This document shows positions 15,263 through 23,922 of a stretch of DNA of 31,374 nucleotides, in pieces. Below the pieces are notes generated by a model. That model had not been told where the DNA came from. It did not search any database and worked only from the letters and a program-made list of their open reading frames with translations. The first letter of the stretch is position 1, and each line of letters starts with the position of its first letter. This stretch comes from Bdellovibrionaceae bacterium UBA2351 (GTDB taxonomy: Bacteria > Bdellovibrionota > Bdellovibrionia > Bdellovibrionales > Bdellovibrionaceae). The translations under genes and the position numbers were made by a program. The stretch lies in contig DDTZ01000062.1 in NCBI GenBank assembly GCA_002344565.1, positions 1-31,374 on the forward strand. The letters are read 5' to 3'.

Positions 15263-15688
15263 GTGAAAAGCAATGAAAATCAGCAACTTACGGGAAGTGA
15301 TTTGGTTACTCTGTTAACTTTGATTGTTTTAACTCTAGTTAGTTATGGCAGTTATACAAGGCATATTTTCGGCTCGGAAAAAATTTCATCTGATCAAGTT
15401 AAAGCCGAGATTTTGGCCTATCAAGCCGCTCAAATTTTTCTGTTAAAAAATGTCGAGAAAAAGACCCCGCAGGCTCGAGGTATAGCCTCAGAAAGCAGCT
15501 CCTTGGACATAATCTTAGGTGAAGACTCATCGGGTAAACCGTATCGTTTTCAAGTTATTCAAGACGGCAGAGACACCTATCGTGTGCAATTATCACCGAA
15601 CTCTGAGTCTCCAATGTCTTCGCAAAAGGCCGAAGTCGACGTAAAAATTGATCTGTCAAAATCCCCAGAACTAGATCCAGCGACATAG
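15263..15688 (+). CDS. Small membrane-anchored hypothetical protein
   Basis: 141 residues from a GTG with GGAG 8 bases upstream. One N-terminal membrane helix (about 12-29, LVTLLTLIVLTLVSYGSY) is followed by an amphipathic helix (SSDQVKAEILAYQAAQIFLL) and a C-terminal region with short predicted strands (GKPYRFQVIQDGRDTYRVQL). Size and layout recall a pseudopilin, but the required prepilin-peptidase site (Gly before a Phe/Met and Glu at +5) is absent, so I do not call it one. The TPR lipoprotein gene follows on the same strand after 67 bases. Confidence 0.6.
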   Translation: MKSNENQQLTGSDLVTLLTLIVLTLVSYGSYTRHIFGSEKISSDQVKAEILAYQAAQIFLLKNVEKKTPQARGIASESSSLDIILGEDSSGKPYRFQVIQDGRDTYRVQLSPNSESPMSSQKAEVDVKIDLSKSPELDPAT

Positions 15689-15755
15689 GTCTATTTTTTT
15701 CCATTTCATTCAAGCAACGTCTCACTGGCGCCGAAGTGTCTCATAGAGGTGCTAC

Positions 15756-17612
15756 ATGTTTAAGCGAATTCTAGAGACAGTAATCCTAAGCTTAGCGGTT
15801 TTGATCTCTAGTTGTGCCCACAAGGGAAGTTCGGCAAGAACCGTAAGTAGTGATCCAGATGGTCACTACTACAAAGAGTCGTCCTATCGAGACGGTAACG
15901 TGGCGCCAAAGCAATTCACGCCACCTGCTATGTTAAGTGAATCAGATAAAATGGACCCCTTCTACCTACGCACCCAAGCCGACTATCATTACTCTTTAGG
16001 CGAAGCCTATTCATTAGAAGGGCATGCTCAAAAAGCCGTTGAATCATTCCAGACAGTTTTAGTTTATGACACAGAGTCAGCCAGTGTAAGAACTCGGTTG
16101 GCTAAAGAGTACTTGAAGTTAGGGCAAATCAATAAATCCATAGAGCAAGTTAAAATCGTAATCGATAAGAACGAAAGCAACAAAGATGCGCGTTTGTTAT
16201 TGGCGGGTTTGTATACGACGATTCGTTCGTATCCTCAAGCGATCGAGCAATACGAGTATGTTTTAGGTAAGTACCCAGAATATTATGAAGCTAACATCTA
16301 TTTAGCTGCGGTGTATTCAGAAACTCAACAGTACGATAAAGCCGTAAAATTGTTTGAAAAAGTATTAGCCTTACCTGACTACACGAACAAACATTTAATC
16401 CATTACTACATTGGCCGTATCCGTGAAGAAGAAAACGCCGAGAAGAATTTTAAACTTGCAGAACAAAGTTACAAAAAATCTAGCGAGATTAAGCCAGATT
16501 TCGTGGATGCCGTAATTGCTCTTGGTTCGCTATATAAAAATCAAAAGCAAGAAGCTAAAGCTATGGCTCTGTATCAAACATTTCAAAAAAACAAAGGCCC
16601 TAACGTTAAAGTAGCGGAAATTTTGTCGCAAATGTATATCGAACAACAGAAGTTTGATGAGGCTTTTGAGCAACTTGAAGTTCTAGAAGCTCAAGCAGAC
16701 GATCCTTTGGCCATCAAAGTTCGTATGGCGTTAATCCTAATTGAAAAGAAAATGTTCGACAAAGCGATCGCTAAACTAGAAGAGATTCTGCGAATTGCGC
16801 CTGAGTCAGATAAAATTCGTTTCTATCTAGCTGCGGTTTACGAAGAAATTAAAAAAGACGAAATGGCTGTTAATCATTACCTAAAAATTCAACCGTCAAG
16901 CCCGTTCTACGGAGAGGCCATGGTTCATGCCGGTTATTTGCTGAAAAATGTCGGTCAGTTAGATAAAGCCATTACCGTTATGGAAAAAGCGTACGATAAC
17001 AAAAAAGACTATCCACAAATATATGCGATGTACGCATCGTTATTGGATGAGGATAAGAACTATAAAAAAGCCCTTGAAGTGTTGGCCGTTGGTTTAGAAA
17101 AGTTTCCAGATAATGCACAATTACACTTCTACTACGGAACTATTTATGATCGTACGGGTGACAAAGAAAAAGTAATTGCGAACATGCAAAAAGTTATCGA
17201 ACTGGATCCGAATCATTCGCAAGGTCTAAACTATCTAGCGTTTACTTGGGCCGAGATGGATAAAAATATGGATGAAGCAGAAAAACTGGCCCGCCGTGCA
17301 GTTACGCTAGATCCAGAAGACGGCTACATATTAGATACCTTAGGATGGATCTTGTTTAAGCGCGGCAATAAAAAAGAAGCTCTTAAGTTTCTTGAAGCCG
17401 CAAGTAAATTTCAACCGACAGTAAGTATTATTGCGGAACATTTAGGTGATATTTATCGTGATCTATCCATGGTTGATAAGGCGAAGAATATGTATAAGAA
17501 AGCTTTCGAATTAGAAATCGATAAAAAGAAGGCCAAAGAACTAGAGCAAAAAATTCTAGCGATTGAAAATCAAGCCGTTCCAGAGCGTACGCCGGCAAGT
17601 CTTGGTAAATAG
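15756..17612 (+). CDS. Large TPR-repeat lipoprotein
   Basis: 618 residues. The lipoprotein signal has lipobox LISSC with Cys20. After a spacer of about 50 residues the protein is almost entirely tetratricopeptide repeats, around 14 by eye from residue 70 to 600. Clear units include YSLGEAYSLEGHAQKAVESF, LAKEYLKLGQINKSIEQVK, GSLYKNQKQEAKAMALYQTF, LAAVYEEIKKDEMAVNHYLK, FYYGTIYDRTGDKEKVIANM and LGWILFKRGNKKEALKFLEA. Such proteins are scaffolds anchored to a membrane leaflet; with Gln/Ala rather than Asp at +2, export to the outer membrane is possible. GAGGT sits 5 bases before the ATG. The partner is unknown. It converges with the nitroreductase gene. Confidence 0.87.
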   Translation: MFKRILETVILSLAVLISSCAHKGSSARTVSSDPDGHYYKESSYRDGNVAPKQFTPPAMLSESDKMDPFYLRTQADYHYSLGEAYSLEGHAQKAVESFQTVLVYDTESASVRTRLAKEYLKLGQINKSIEQVKIVIDKNESNKDARLLLAGLYTTIRSYPQAIEQYEYVLGKYPEYYEANIYLAAVYSETQQYDKAVKLFEKVLALPDYTNKHLIHYYIGRIREEENAEKNFKLAEQSYKKSSEIKPDFVDAVIALGSLYKNQKQEAKAMALYQTFQKNKGPNVKVAEILSQMYIEQQKFDEAFEQLEVLEAQADDPLAIKVRMALILIEKKMFDKAIAKLEEILRIAPESDKIRFYLAAVYEEIKKDEMAVNHYLKIQPSSPFYGEAMVHAGYLLKNVGQLDKAITVMEKAYDNKKDYPQIYAMYASLLDEDKNYKKALEVLAVGLEKFPDNAQLHFYYGTIYDRTGDKEKVIANMQKVIELDPNHSQGLNYLAFTWAEMDKNMDEAEKLARRAVTLDPEDGYILDTLGWILFKRGNKKEALKFLEAASKFQPTVSIIAEHLGDIYRDLSMVDKAKNMYKKAFELEIDKKKAKELEQKILAIENQAVPERTPASLGK

Positions 17613-17621
17613 TTATATATC

Positions 17622-18653
17622 TTAATGAGTAACAACAATCTTTTTTCTTGGTAGTAAGGGAAGAGATTGTTCTGTCGTTCCATATCTGAACGTAAAAATT
17701 AAATTCTGTGAGATGTGCAATGCGACTTTCGTTTTCGTATGTATATATTCAATTTTTCTTATCTGATCATCACTGAGAGAGCCTTTGACCGAATCAGAAT
17801 TTGCAAAGTTCAAAAATAAAGACTGAATAGCTAGGGGCTGCGCTTTGATATTGTACTGAGTAAGATAGAGCCACATACGCTGAATTTCTTTTCCAGCGTA
17901 AAAATAGTCTCGATAGTCATGAGAAACGCTGGACAAACAGAGCAGTCCCGCAGAGCTTTCTATCAAAAATTTCAAACGGAAGTACGTTTTAAAATGAAAA
18001 AACCAACTGGGCACTGTCTTTATCAAATTTGGGACCTTCTTAAACATCATGAGTGACAGCTGATCTATGAGTGATACTTGAAGGCTTTCTAAGCTGATTC
18101 CGTATTCGTAGGTTTCATTTTTTCCATGTAGCCATTTTGTAAAGTCCGCCATTAAGGATGTTTTCAACCACAAAACAGTTTCTAGCCAGCTCCATTTCCA
18201 AATTAGGGCTTTTGAAACTCTAGGGACAAGTTGCCATTTAAATTGTCGACCTTCGTTGTTTAGGACAGGAAACTCAAGATTGAACGAATTTAAATCAAGA
18301 GTTACTTTGTTCAATTTACCTCGAAAGGTTTGTCGTTTAGTAATTACATCAATTGTGTTGGAATCAATTTGTGGTTCAATTGTGTGATATTTAACAGTAA
18401 CAGAATGGTCAGTTTCGATATTCAACAGACACTTAAATCCAAAAAAAGCGGCGCTACGTTCAAGGTTTTCACAAAGGCATCCTATGCTTATCCATGTCGC
18501 TGACATGTCTTGATCCAAGAAATGACGGGCGCGGCCTTTGTTTATTGTTATTTTAAAAGAACCGGAATCAAAGGCAAAATCCCAAGGCTGGCTATTGTCT
18601 CCGCTTGGGGCCCGTGTCGCAAGTTGAATCCAAGATTCTAATCGAGTTTCCAT
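17622..18653 (-). CDS. Nitroreductase-fold flavoprotein (large, Acg-like)
   Basis: 343 residues. The N-terminal signature RAPSGDNSQPW (14-24) is the FMN-binding Arg-Ser-x-x-x-Gln-Pro segment of the nitroreductase superfamily. The protein is far longer than ordinary nitroreductases (about 200), as in the large Acg-like branch; AGLLCLSSVSHDYRDYFYAGKEIQRMWL around 240-265 matches the second conserved block, where a Gly/Arg loop and a Trp/Leu helix occur. The substrate cannot be inferred. The start codon overlaps that of the longest AraC-family frame (CATG), no Shine-Dalgarno is visible, and a shared regulatory region with the AraC gene suggests it is the regulator's target (inference). Confidence 0.78.
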   Translation of the reverse strand: METRLESWIQLATRAPSGDNSQPWDFAFDSGSFKITINKGRARHFLDQDMSATWISIGCLCENLERSAAFFGFKCLLNIETDHSVTVKYHTIEPQIDSNTIDVITKRQTFRGKLNKVTLDLNSFNLEFPVLNNEGRQFKWQLVPRVSKALIWKWSWLETVLWLKTSLMADFTKWLHGKNETYEYGISLESLQVSLIDQLSLMMFKKVPNLIKTVPSWFFHFKTYFRLKFLIESSAGLLCLSSVSHDYRDYFYAGKEIQRMWLYLTQYNIKAQPLAIQSLFLNFANSDSVKGSLSDDQIRKIEYIHTKTKVALHISQNLIFTFRYGTTEQSLPLLPRKKIVVTH

Positions 18654-18696
18654 GAGTATAGTTTCAATATTCTATAGACAACAAACTAGGTGGATA

Positions 18697-18726
18697 TTGA
18701 CATTGATTTGTAAACTTGGATTAAAT
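18697..18726 (+). promoter_or_regulatory. Predicted sigma70 promoter of the AraC-family gene
   Basis: A perfect TTGACA (18697-18702) is followed after 18 bases by TTAAAT (18721-18726). Transcription would start almost at the ATG at 18733, giving a leaderless or near-leaderless message, in keeping with the missing Shine-Dalgarno. If real, the ATG at 18652 cannot be the start from this promoter. Confidence 0.4.
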
Positions 18727-18732
18727 GAATTT

Positions 18733-19470
18733 ATGAAAGTAACTGCGAACACCTATACTCACGAATTCAATTTTTTATCGGATCATGAGGTTTTTTTCGA
18801 CCGACAAAAAATTTATGGTCCTGACTATAGTCTGACAGATGTCTATGGTAGTTTTTGGAGTTTCATATTTTCTGATGTTCCTGAAAATGCAGTGACTATT
18901 TCATTAGGTGAAAATTCGATTACAGTGGAGGGTAAGGTTGGTTTGCTTGTTCCACCTCATGCCGTGGTGACATGGTCTGTACGTTGCGGGCAGTTGAATT
19001 GGTTCTGTTATTCGAACAAACACTCCTACCCCGAGTCATTTCCTAAAAGTATGACGTTATATCCGTTGCGCGATATTCCAGAAACCGTATCGCCGCAATG
19101 GATTCACGAGTTAGTTAAAAGTTCAAAGAATGCTAAAACTTTGAGTGGCTCGAGTGTGAATCCGTATGCAAAAAAACTTAAAACGCTTTTAGACAATGAA
19201 TTCAAATTAAATAAGCCGTTGCTAGAGTACGCCAACGAAATTGGAATTTCTAAAGAATGGCTAATAAGGTACTTCAAAAAAAGTTTTGGAGTTTCACCGA
19301 TCGAGTACCGAAATAAAAAACGTATGTTTGAAGCGATGTTTTTGTTACATGTGGAAAAGGACAAGATCATAGATCTATCTCACAATATGGGATTTAACGA
19401 CTTGAAACACTTTAATCAACTGTTCAAGAAAACGATTGCGGTCTCTCCTTCAAAATTTCTATTTAAGTAG
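18733..19470 (+). CDS. AraC-family transcription regulator
   Basis: Transcription regulator with an N-terminal cupin-like sensing domain (about 1-130 from this start; GLLVPPHAVVTWSVRCGQLN is typical) and a C-terminal double helix-turn-helix. The first HTH is YANEIGISKEWLIRYFKKSFG, followed by the family hallmark VSPIEYRNKKRMFEAMFLL; the second is DLSHNMGFNDLKHFNQLFKK, ending TIAVSPSKFLF. The frame is also open from an ATG at 18652, which would add 27 hydrophobic residues unlike the family; I prefer 18733 because a TTGACA promoter lies between the two ATGs. It is divergent from the nitroreductase gene, the usual arrangement for a local regulator and its target. The ligand is unknown. Confidence 0.83.
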   Translation: MKVTANTYTHEFNFLSDHEVFFDRQKIYGPDYSLTDVYGSFWSFIFSDVPENAVTISLGENSITVEGKVGLLVPPHAVVTWSVRCGQLNWFCYSNKHSYPESFPKSMTLYPLRDIPETVSPQWIHELVKSSKNAKTLSGSSVNPYAKKLKTLLDNEFKLNKPLLEYANEIGISKEWLIRYFKKSFGVSPIEYRNKKRMFEAMFLLHVEKDKIIDLSHNMGFNDLKHFNQLFKKTIAVSPSKFLFK

Positions 19471-19539
19471 TTTCAGTATGTGGACAAACTGTTTCTTTTT
19501 TCTTGTTAAAAATGTCTAATGCTGAGTATTCTTTGAAGC

Positions 19540-20172
19540 ATGAATAAATGGTTTTCAAATTTGATTTTGGTTTTGTCACTGATCAATATCAGCTGTGCAA
19601 TGAAAATGAAGAAGGACGGTGAGGGTTCACTAACTGGTGAGACGGTGGGAACACCGTTTACCTGGGAAACTAAAGCCAATATTCGAGACCTTCGAAAAAA
19701 TAAAACAAACCAAGTTACAATCGATTTAGTTGCGGTAAAAAATCAACGCTTGCGTATGGAAGCGTCGGCGACTTTAGGGTATCAAGTAGGATCTTTGGTG
19801 ATGAGTCCGACTGAATTTATTGCCGTCATTTATCCTCAGAAGAAGATTTTGAAAGGCCCATTGAATGAGCGTAGTTTGGCGAAAGCGTTTAATATGCCGA
19901 TCCCGCCATCGGCGCTATATTCGTTAGCGTATGACGAGCCGATTCGAGGCTGGAAATGCCAGTTTGATGCAAATAAAGTTGTGAGTCTGTGTGATGGTGG
20001 AGCTTCCAAAGTAGAATGGTTGAATAGAAAAGAAGGCGCTAAATTAGTTAAAATATCGTCGGCTACCGTTGAAATTACTTGGTTCTTTAAAGCCCCCGAG
20101 CCTAAAGAAATGACTCCTGAGCTTTTTGTTGCTGAATTGCCAACAGGTTACCAAGTTCAAGAAATTAGATAG
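19540..20172 (+). CDS. Lipoprotein, LolA/LolB-like fold suspected
   Basis: 210 residues. The lipoprotein signal has lipobox INISC with Cys19. The body is strand-rich: TWETKANIRDLRKNKTNQVT, then IDLVAVKNQRLRMEASATLG, LVMSPTEFIAVIYPQKKILK, a short helical lid region (ERSLAKAFNMPIPPSAL), then paired strands to the end. This pattern recalls the half-barrel of LolA/LolB or DUF4292-type lipoproteins, which carry lipidated cargo or lipid, but I see no decisive motif. The two Cys near residues 140 and 150 (GWKCQFDANKVVSLCDGG) could form a disulfide. It starts 70 bases after the AraC gene. Its stop lies 1 base from that of the opposing gene. Confidence 0.7.
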   Translation: MNKWFSNLILVLSLINISCAMKMKKDGEGSLTGETVGTPFTWETKANIRDLRKNKTNQVTIDLVAVKNQRLRMEASATLGYQVGSLVMSPTEFIAVIYPQKKILKGPLNERSLAKAFNMPIPPSALYSLAYDEPIRGWKCQFDANKVVSLCDGGASKVEWLNRKEGAKLVKISSATVEITWFFKAPEPKEMTPELFVAELPTGYQVQEIR

Positions 20173-20173
20173 C

Positions 20174-20524
20174 TTACGCACCCGGTTTTTTTCTTTGTTT
20201 CAAATATTCAAACAGCCACTTCATCGTGGGCCAGTATATAATGGCCACTAATGCCCAACCAGCCGTGATTCCCAATGAGGCTTCGGGTTTAGACCCGAGG
20301 TAAGCGACACCCATTCCAATCAGCGGAAGAGGAAATACAAACATGAAAAACAAACTCAGTACGGCGAGAATTGCACTTTGAGTAAATGGAATTTTTACGA
20401 GGTTAGCTTTTCGCCAAGACTGAAATGCAATTCCAAGCGGAAGTATAAAGCCAATCAACATAGTGGCTAAAAATTGCGTAAAAAAAACGGCTGCTGGCGG
20501 CCAGGCTTCGTGATTATGTCCCAT
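20174..20524 (-). CDS. Small polytopic membrane protein
   Basis: Not recognised. 116 residues with three strongly hydrophobic segments: about 13-33 (VFFTQFLATMLIGFILPLGI), 48-76 (AILAVLSLFFMFVFPLPLIG) and 85-101 (GITAGWALVAIIYWPT). The C-terminus is positive (LKQRKKPGA), predicted cytoplasmic. The N-terminal MGHNHEAW is His-rich but too short to call a metal site. No clear ribosome site precedes the ATG. It converges with the lipoprotein gene with 1 base between stops and is divergent from the prkA operon. Confidence 0.6.
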   Translation of the reverse strand: MGHNHEAWPPAAVFFTQFLATMLIGFILPLGIAFQSWRKANLVKIPFTQSAILAVLSLFFMFVFPLPLIGMGVAYLGSKPEASLGITAGWALVAIIYWPTMKWLFEYLKQRKKPGA

Positions 20525-20664
20525 ATATTCATTTTAAAAGCGATTTCAGTTACATAAGTCAAAGTTATACAAAAGATAAAAGTCTCATTTAGACTCGACT
20601 TTGGGTTGGCTAAAATCAAATAATTGTGAAATTTCATTTATCAATTACTAACCTAAATCAAGTT

Positions 20665-20673
20665 TGGCATAAT
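20665..20673 (+). promoter_or_regulatory. Possible extended -10 promoter of the prkA operon
   Basis: TGG-CATAAT (20665-20673) fits an extended -10 element (TGN-TATAAT, 5 of 6 in the hexamer), with only a weak TTACTA 17 bases upstream, about 70 bases before the prkA ATG. Position and lack of a -35 would suit either housekeeping or stress sigma use; I cannot separate them. Confidence 0.33.
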
Positions 20674-20691
20674 CTAAGTATAGAACCACCA

Positions 20692-20714
20692 GAGGCCATT
20701 CAATCAATGGCTTT
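20692..20714 (+). other. Hairpin in the prkA leader
   Basis: GCCATT (20695-20700) and AATGGC (20706-20711) form a perfect stem around CAATC, extended by A-U and G-U pairs on both sides. It lies between the predicted promoter and the GGGAG ribosome site. The following bases (TTTCTGTTGTTC) are too mixed for a strong terminator; an mRNA-stability or control role is possible. Confidence 0.35.
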
Positions 20715-20745
20715 CTGTTGTTCATTTGAATCCAGGGAGTGATTT

Positions 20746-22821
20746 ATGAGCGACAATATCAATTTTAGTTCAATAGTTCAAAATTGGAAGAATACTAGCC
20801 AGACATCAAAGATGCACTGGTCAGGGACTCTGGATGAATACCTGAAAATGGTAAAGGCAAATCCCAAAATTACTCGCAATGCCTTTCAACGTATGTACGA
20901 CATGATCGTTGAATCGGGCAGCGAAAAATATATCGATTTTAAAAAAGAAGTGGTTCGTTACAAATTCTTCGATGATGCTGCCAACAACGGCAAAGACGCT
21001 GTTTTCGGATTAGACATCATGTTGATGAAATTAGTGAACGTACTAAAAGCAGCGGCTTTGGGCTACGGCACAGAAAAACGTGTTATCCTTCTTCACGGTC
21101 CGGTGGGATCTGCGAAGTCGACCGTTTGTCGTATGCTGAAAAAAGGTTTAGAGGCGTATTCGAAAACAGATAAAGGCGCGTTGTACACATTCGAATGGAT
21201 TGATGAAAAAGAAGAACTAGATGGTTTGCTGGGTAAAGGTGTGCGCACATTCGCGAGCCCTATGCATGAAGAGCCATTGCTATTAATTCCTGAAGAAATG
21301 CGTGCTCAGTTGTGCGATGAAATTAATCGCGGACAAGACGGCGAATACCGTATGAAGATCGAAGGTGAATTATCGCCTCCGTCACGTTTCATTTTCAAAA
21401 GCTTAATGGATAAATACCAAGGCGATATCATGAAGGTATTCTCGCACGTTCGCGTACGTAGAATGTTCCTTTCAGAAGCAGATCGTATTGGTATTGGTAC
21501 GTTCCAGCCGAAAGATGAAAAGAATCAAGATTCAACAGAATTAACTGGCGATATTAATTACCGCAAGATTGCTGAGTATGGTTCTGATTCTGATCCACGC
21601 GCCTTCAACTTTGACGGTGAGTTCAACGTTGCTAACCGCGGAATGATCGAATTCGTCGAGGTTTTAAAGTTAGACGTAGCATTCTTGTATGACCTATTAG
21701 GTGCTTCGCAAGAACATCGCGTGAAGCCTAAGAAATTTGCTCAGACATACATTGATGAAGTCATCATTGGTCACACGAATGAGCCTGAGTATCGTCGTCT
21801 TCAAGATAACGAATTCATGGAAGCTCTTCGTGATAGAACGGTGAAGATTGATATTCCATATATCACTCGCTGGAAAGAGGAAATTAACATCTACAAAAAG
21901 GACTTTAATTCAACTCGTCTAAGAGGAATTTCGATTGCTCCTCATACGATCGAGATGGCGGCGATGTGGGCAATTCTAACTCGTTTGGAAAAACCTAAAA
22001 AAGCAAACTTAACTCGTTTGCAAAAATTGAAACTATATAATGGTAAAACACTTCCAAATTACACAGAAGATAATGTAAAAGAATTGCGTAAAGAAACTGT
22101 CCGTGAAGGTTTAGAAGGAATTTCGCCTCGTTATATCCAGGACAAATTATCGAACGCGATCGTAAATGCCCAGCAAAACAACAAAGGTTCTGTGAATCCG
22201 TTCATGGTTCTAATTGAACTAGAGAATGGTTTAAAGAATCACTCTCTGATTTCAAACGAAGAGTTGAAATCGGATTACCGCGAGTTAATTGGTGTTGTGA
22301 AGCAGGAATACGAAGAGATCATTAAGGGTGAAGTTCAGCGTGCGATCAGCGCGGATGAAAGTGCCCTACAAAGACTATGCGCGAATTATATTGATAACGT
22401 AAAAGCGTTCACCCAAAAAGAACGCGTACGCAATCAATTCACTGGTATGGATGAAGAGGCCGACGAGCGCTTAATGAGATCGATCGAAGAGAAGATCGAA
22501 ATTCCTGAATCACGCAAAGACGATTTCCGTCGTGAGATCATGAATTACATTGGGGCGTTGTCACTTGAAGGCAAGAAATTCAATTACAAAATGAATGAAC
22601 GCTTACACAAAGCTTTAGAACTGAAATTGTTTGAAGATCAAAAGGACAGCATCAAGCTGACAAGCTTAGTGAGCTCGGTTGTCGATAAAGATACGCAAGA
22701 AAAAATTGAAATCGTTAAATCTCGTCTAATCAAAGATTTTGGTTACGATGAAATCTCGGCGACAGATGTGTTACATTACGTAGCAAGTATCTTTGCCCGA
22801 GGAGACGTAAAAAATAAGTAG
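20746..22821 (+). CDS. prkA: Serine protein kinase PrkA (YeaG family)
   Basis: AAA-type serine kinase of the PrkA/YeaG family, 691 residues, a little longer than E. coli YeaG (644). The N-terminal AAA part has Walker A GPVGSAKS at 118-125 and the family hallmark around residue 186 (PEEMRAQLCDEINRGQDGEY), followed by VFSHVRVRRMFLSEADRIGI. The middle carries the long family-specific stretch GEFNVANRGMIEFVEVLK. The C-terminal PrkA domain covers about 430-690 (GLEGISPRYIQDKLSNAIVN). It is first in a run with yeaH 6 bases on and spoVR directly after, the classic stress/starvation trio. GGGAG precedes the ATG. Known relatives respond to stationary phase, nitrogen stress or sporulation; the substrate here is unknown. 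Confidence 0.96.
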   Translation: MSDNINFSSIVQNWKNTSQTSKMHWSGTLDEYLKMVKANPKITRNAFQRMYDMIVESGSEKYIDFKKEVVRYKFFDDAANNGKDAVFGLDIMLMKLVNVLKAAALGYGTEKRVILLHGPVGSAKSTVCRMLKKGLEAYSKTDKGALYTFEWIDEKEELDGLLGKGVRTFASPMHEEPLLLIPEEMRAQLCDEINRGQDGEYRMKIEGELSPPSRFIFKSLMDKYQGDIMKVFSHVRVRRMFLSEADRIGIGTFQPKDEKNQDSTELTGDINYRKIAEYGSDSDPRAFNFDGEFNVANRGMIEFVEVLKLDVAFLYDLLGASQEHRVKPKKFAQTYIDEVIIGHTNEPEYRRLQDNEFMEALRDRTVKIDIPYITRWKEEINIYKKDFNSTRLRGISIAPHTIEMAAMWAILTRLEKPKKANLTRLQKLKLYNGKTLPNYTEDNVKELRKETVREGLEGISPRYIQDKLSNAIVNAQQNNKGSVNPFMVLIELENGLKNHSLISNEELKSDYRELIGVVKQEYEEIIKGEVQRAISADESALQRLCANYIDNVKAFTQKERVRNQFTGMDEEADERLMRSIEEKIEIPESRKDDFRREIMNYIGALSLEGKKFNYKMNERLHKALELKLFEDQKDSIKLTSLVSSVVDKDTQEKIEIVKSRLIKDFGYDEISATDVLHYVASIFARGDVKNK

Positions 22822-22827
22822 GGATTC

Positions 22828-23922
22828 ATGTCAATTAAAGAAGATCATTCACGGTTTCGAGATATAGTTAAAGGTAAAGTTAAAGAGAACTTTAAGAAAT
22901 ATGTCTCGCAAGGTGAAATGATAGGTAAGCGAGAAGACGAGTTCGTAAAGATTCCGCTGCCGTCTATTGATATTCCCAACTTCCGTTACGGTGCCAAACA
23001 ACAGGGAGGCGTCGGTCAAGGAGAAGGTCAGCAAGGCGATGATGTTGGCGATCCTGGTCAAGGTCAGGGCGCGGCCGGTGATAAGCCGGGCGAACATTTA
23101 GTCGAAGTTGAATTGTCCTTAGATGAATTGGCGGAAATTCTTGGTGAAAAATTGCAACTGCCGCGGATTGAACCTAAGGGCAATAAGAATATCGATACAG
23201 TTAAGACTAAGTACAATGGTTTAGCTCCGGTTGGACCAGAAGGTCTTCGTCAGTTTAAAAATACCTATAAACAGGCGTTGAAACGCATGATCTCGAGCGG
23301 ATACTACGATCCGGTAGATCCAAAAATCATTCCGATCCGTCGTGATTTTAGGTACAAAACATTTAAAAAAATTATTCAGCCTCAAACTAAAGCGGTCGTC
23401 ATCTATATGATGGACGTTTCGGGTTCAATGGGTGATGAACAAAAAGAAATCGTTCGCTTAGAGAGTTTTTGGATCAATACGTGGCTCAAAAAACATTACA
23501 AGGGCCTTGAAACCCGCTTCATTATTCACGATGCGGCGGCCAAGGAAGTAGACGAAAATACATTCTTTAGAACCAGCGAGTCCGGTGGTACGTTAATCAG
23601 TTCTGCGTATAAATTGGCTCAGCAAATTATTGAAACGGATTACCCGCCAAATGAATGGAACATATATCCGTTTCACTTCAGTGACGGTGATAACTGGAGT
23701 GGTGAAGATACGCGTCTATGTATAAAATTGATTCGTGAATTCTTTATCCCAAATACGAATGCGTTTTGTTATGGCCAGGTTGAAAGTAAATATGGATCAG
23801 GCCAATTTTTAAAAGATTTACAGAAAGAGTTTCCAGAAAGTGATCAGGTGCTTCTAAGTCAGATCGAAAACCGCGATAAGATTTTAGATTCAATTAAAGA
23901 CTTTTTAGGAAAAGGAAAATAG
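22828..23922 (+). CDS. yeaH: DUF444 (YeaH-type) von Willebrand A domain protein
   Basis: 364 residues (E. coli YeaH is 427). The N-terminus (RFRDIVKGKVKENFKKYVSQ; GEMIGKREDEFVKIPLPSID) is the DUF444 signature. A Gly/Gln/Asp-rich linker at about 58-89 follows, then the family segment GLAPVGPEGLRQFKNTYKQA. The vWA domain has the metal-ion site DVSGSMG, with Asp196, Ser198 and Ser200. The C-terminal ESGGTLISSAYKLAQQII and PFHFSDGDNWSGEDTRLC are typical. The partner kinase PrkA is encoded 6 bases upstream and SpoVR immediately downstream (the ATG directly follows the TAG), so the three are probably made together; a scaffold role for the vWA domain is inference. Confidence 0.95.
   Translation: MSIKEDHSRFRDIVKGKVKENFKKYVSQGEMIGKREDEFVKIPLPSIDIPNFRYGAKQQGGVGQGEGQQGDDVGDPGQGQGAAGDKPGEHLVEVELSLDELAEILGEKLQLPRIEPKGNKNIDTVKTKYNGLAPVGPEGLRQFKNTYKQALKRMISSGYYDPVDPKIIPIRRDFRYKTFKKIIQPQTKAVVIYMMDVSGSMGDEQKEIVRLESFWINTWLKKHYKGLETRFIIHDAAAKEVDENTFFRTSESGGTLISSAYKLAQQIIETDYPPNEWNIYPFHFSDGDNWSGEDTRLCIKLIREFFIPNTNAFCYGQVESKYGSGQFLKDLQKEFPESDQVLLSQIENRDKILDSIKDFLGKGK

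Noticed and set aside
15263..15688. Type IV pseudopilin
   Set aside because: Size and membrane helix fit, but the prepilin-peptidase cleavage motif with Glu at +5 is missing and no pilus genes are nearby.
20660..20685. Sigma54 promoter before prkA
   Set aside because: TTGGCA is present but the -12 TTGC element is absent at the fixed spacing.
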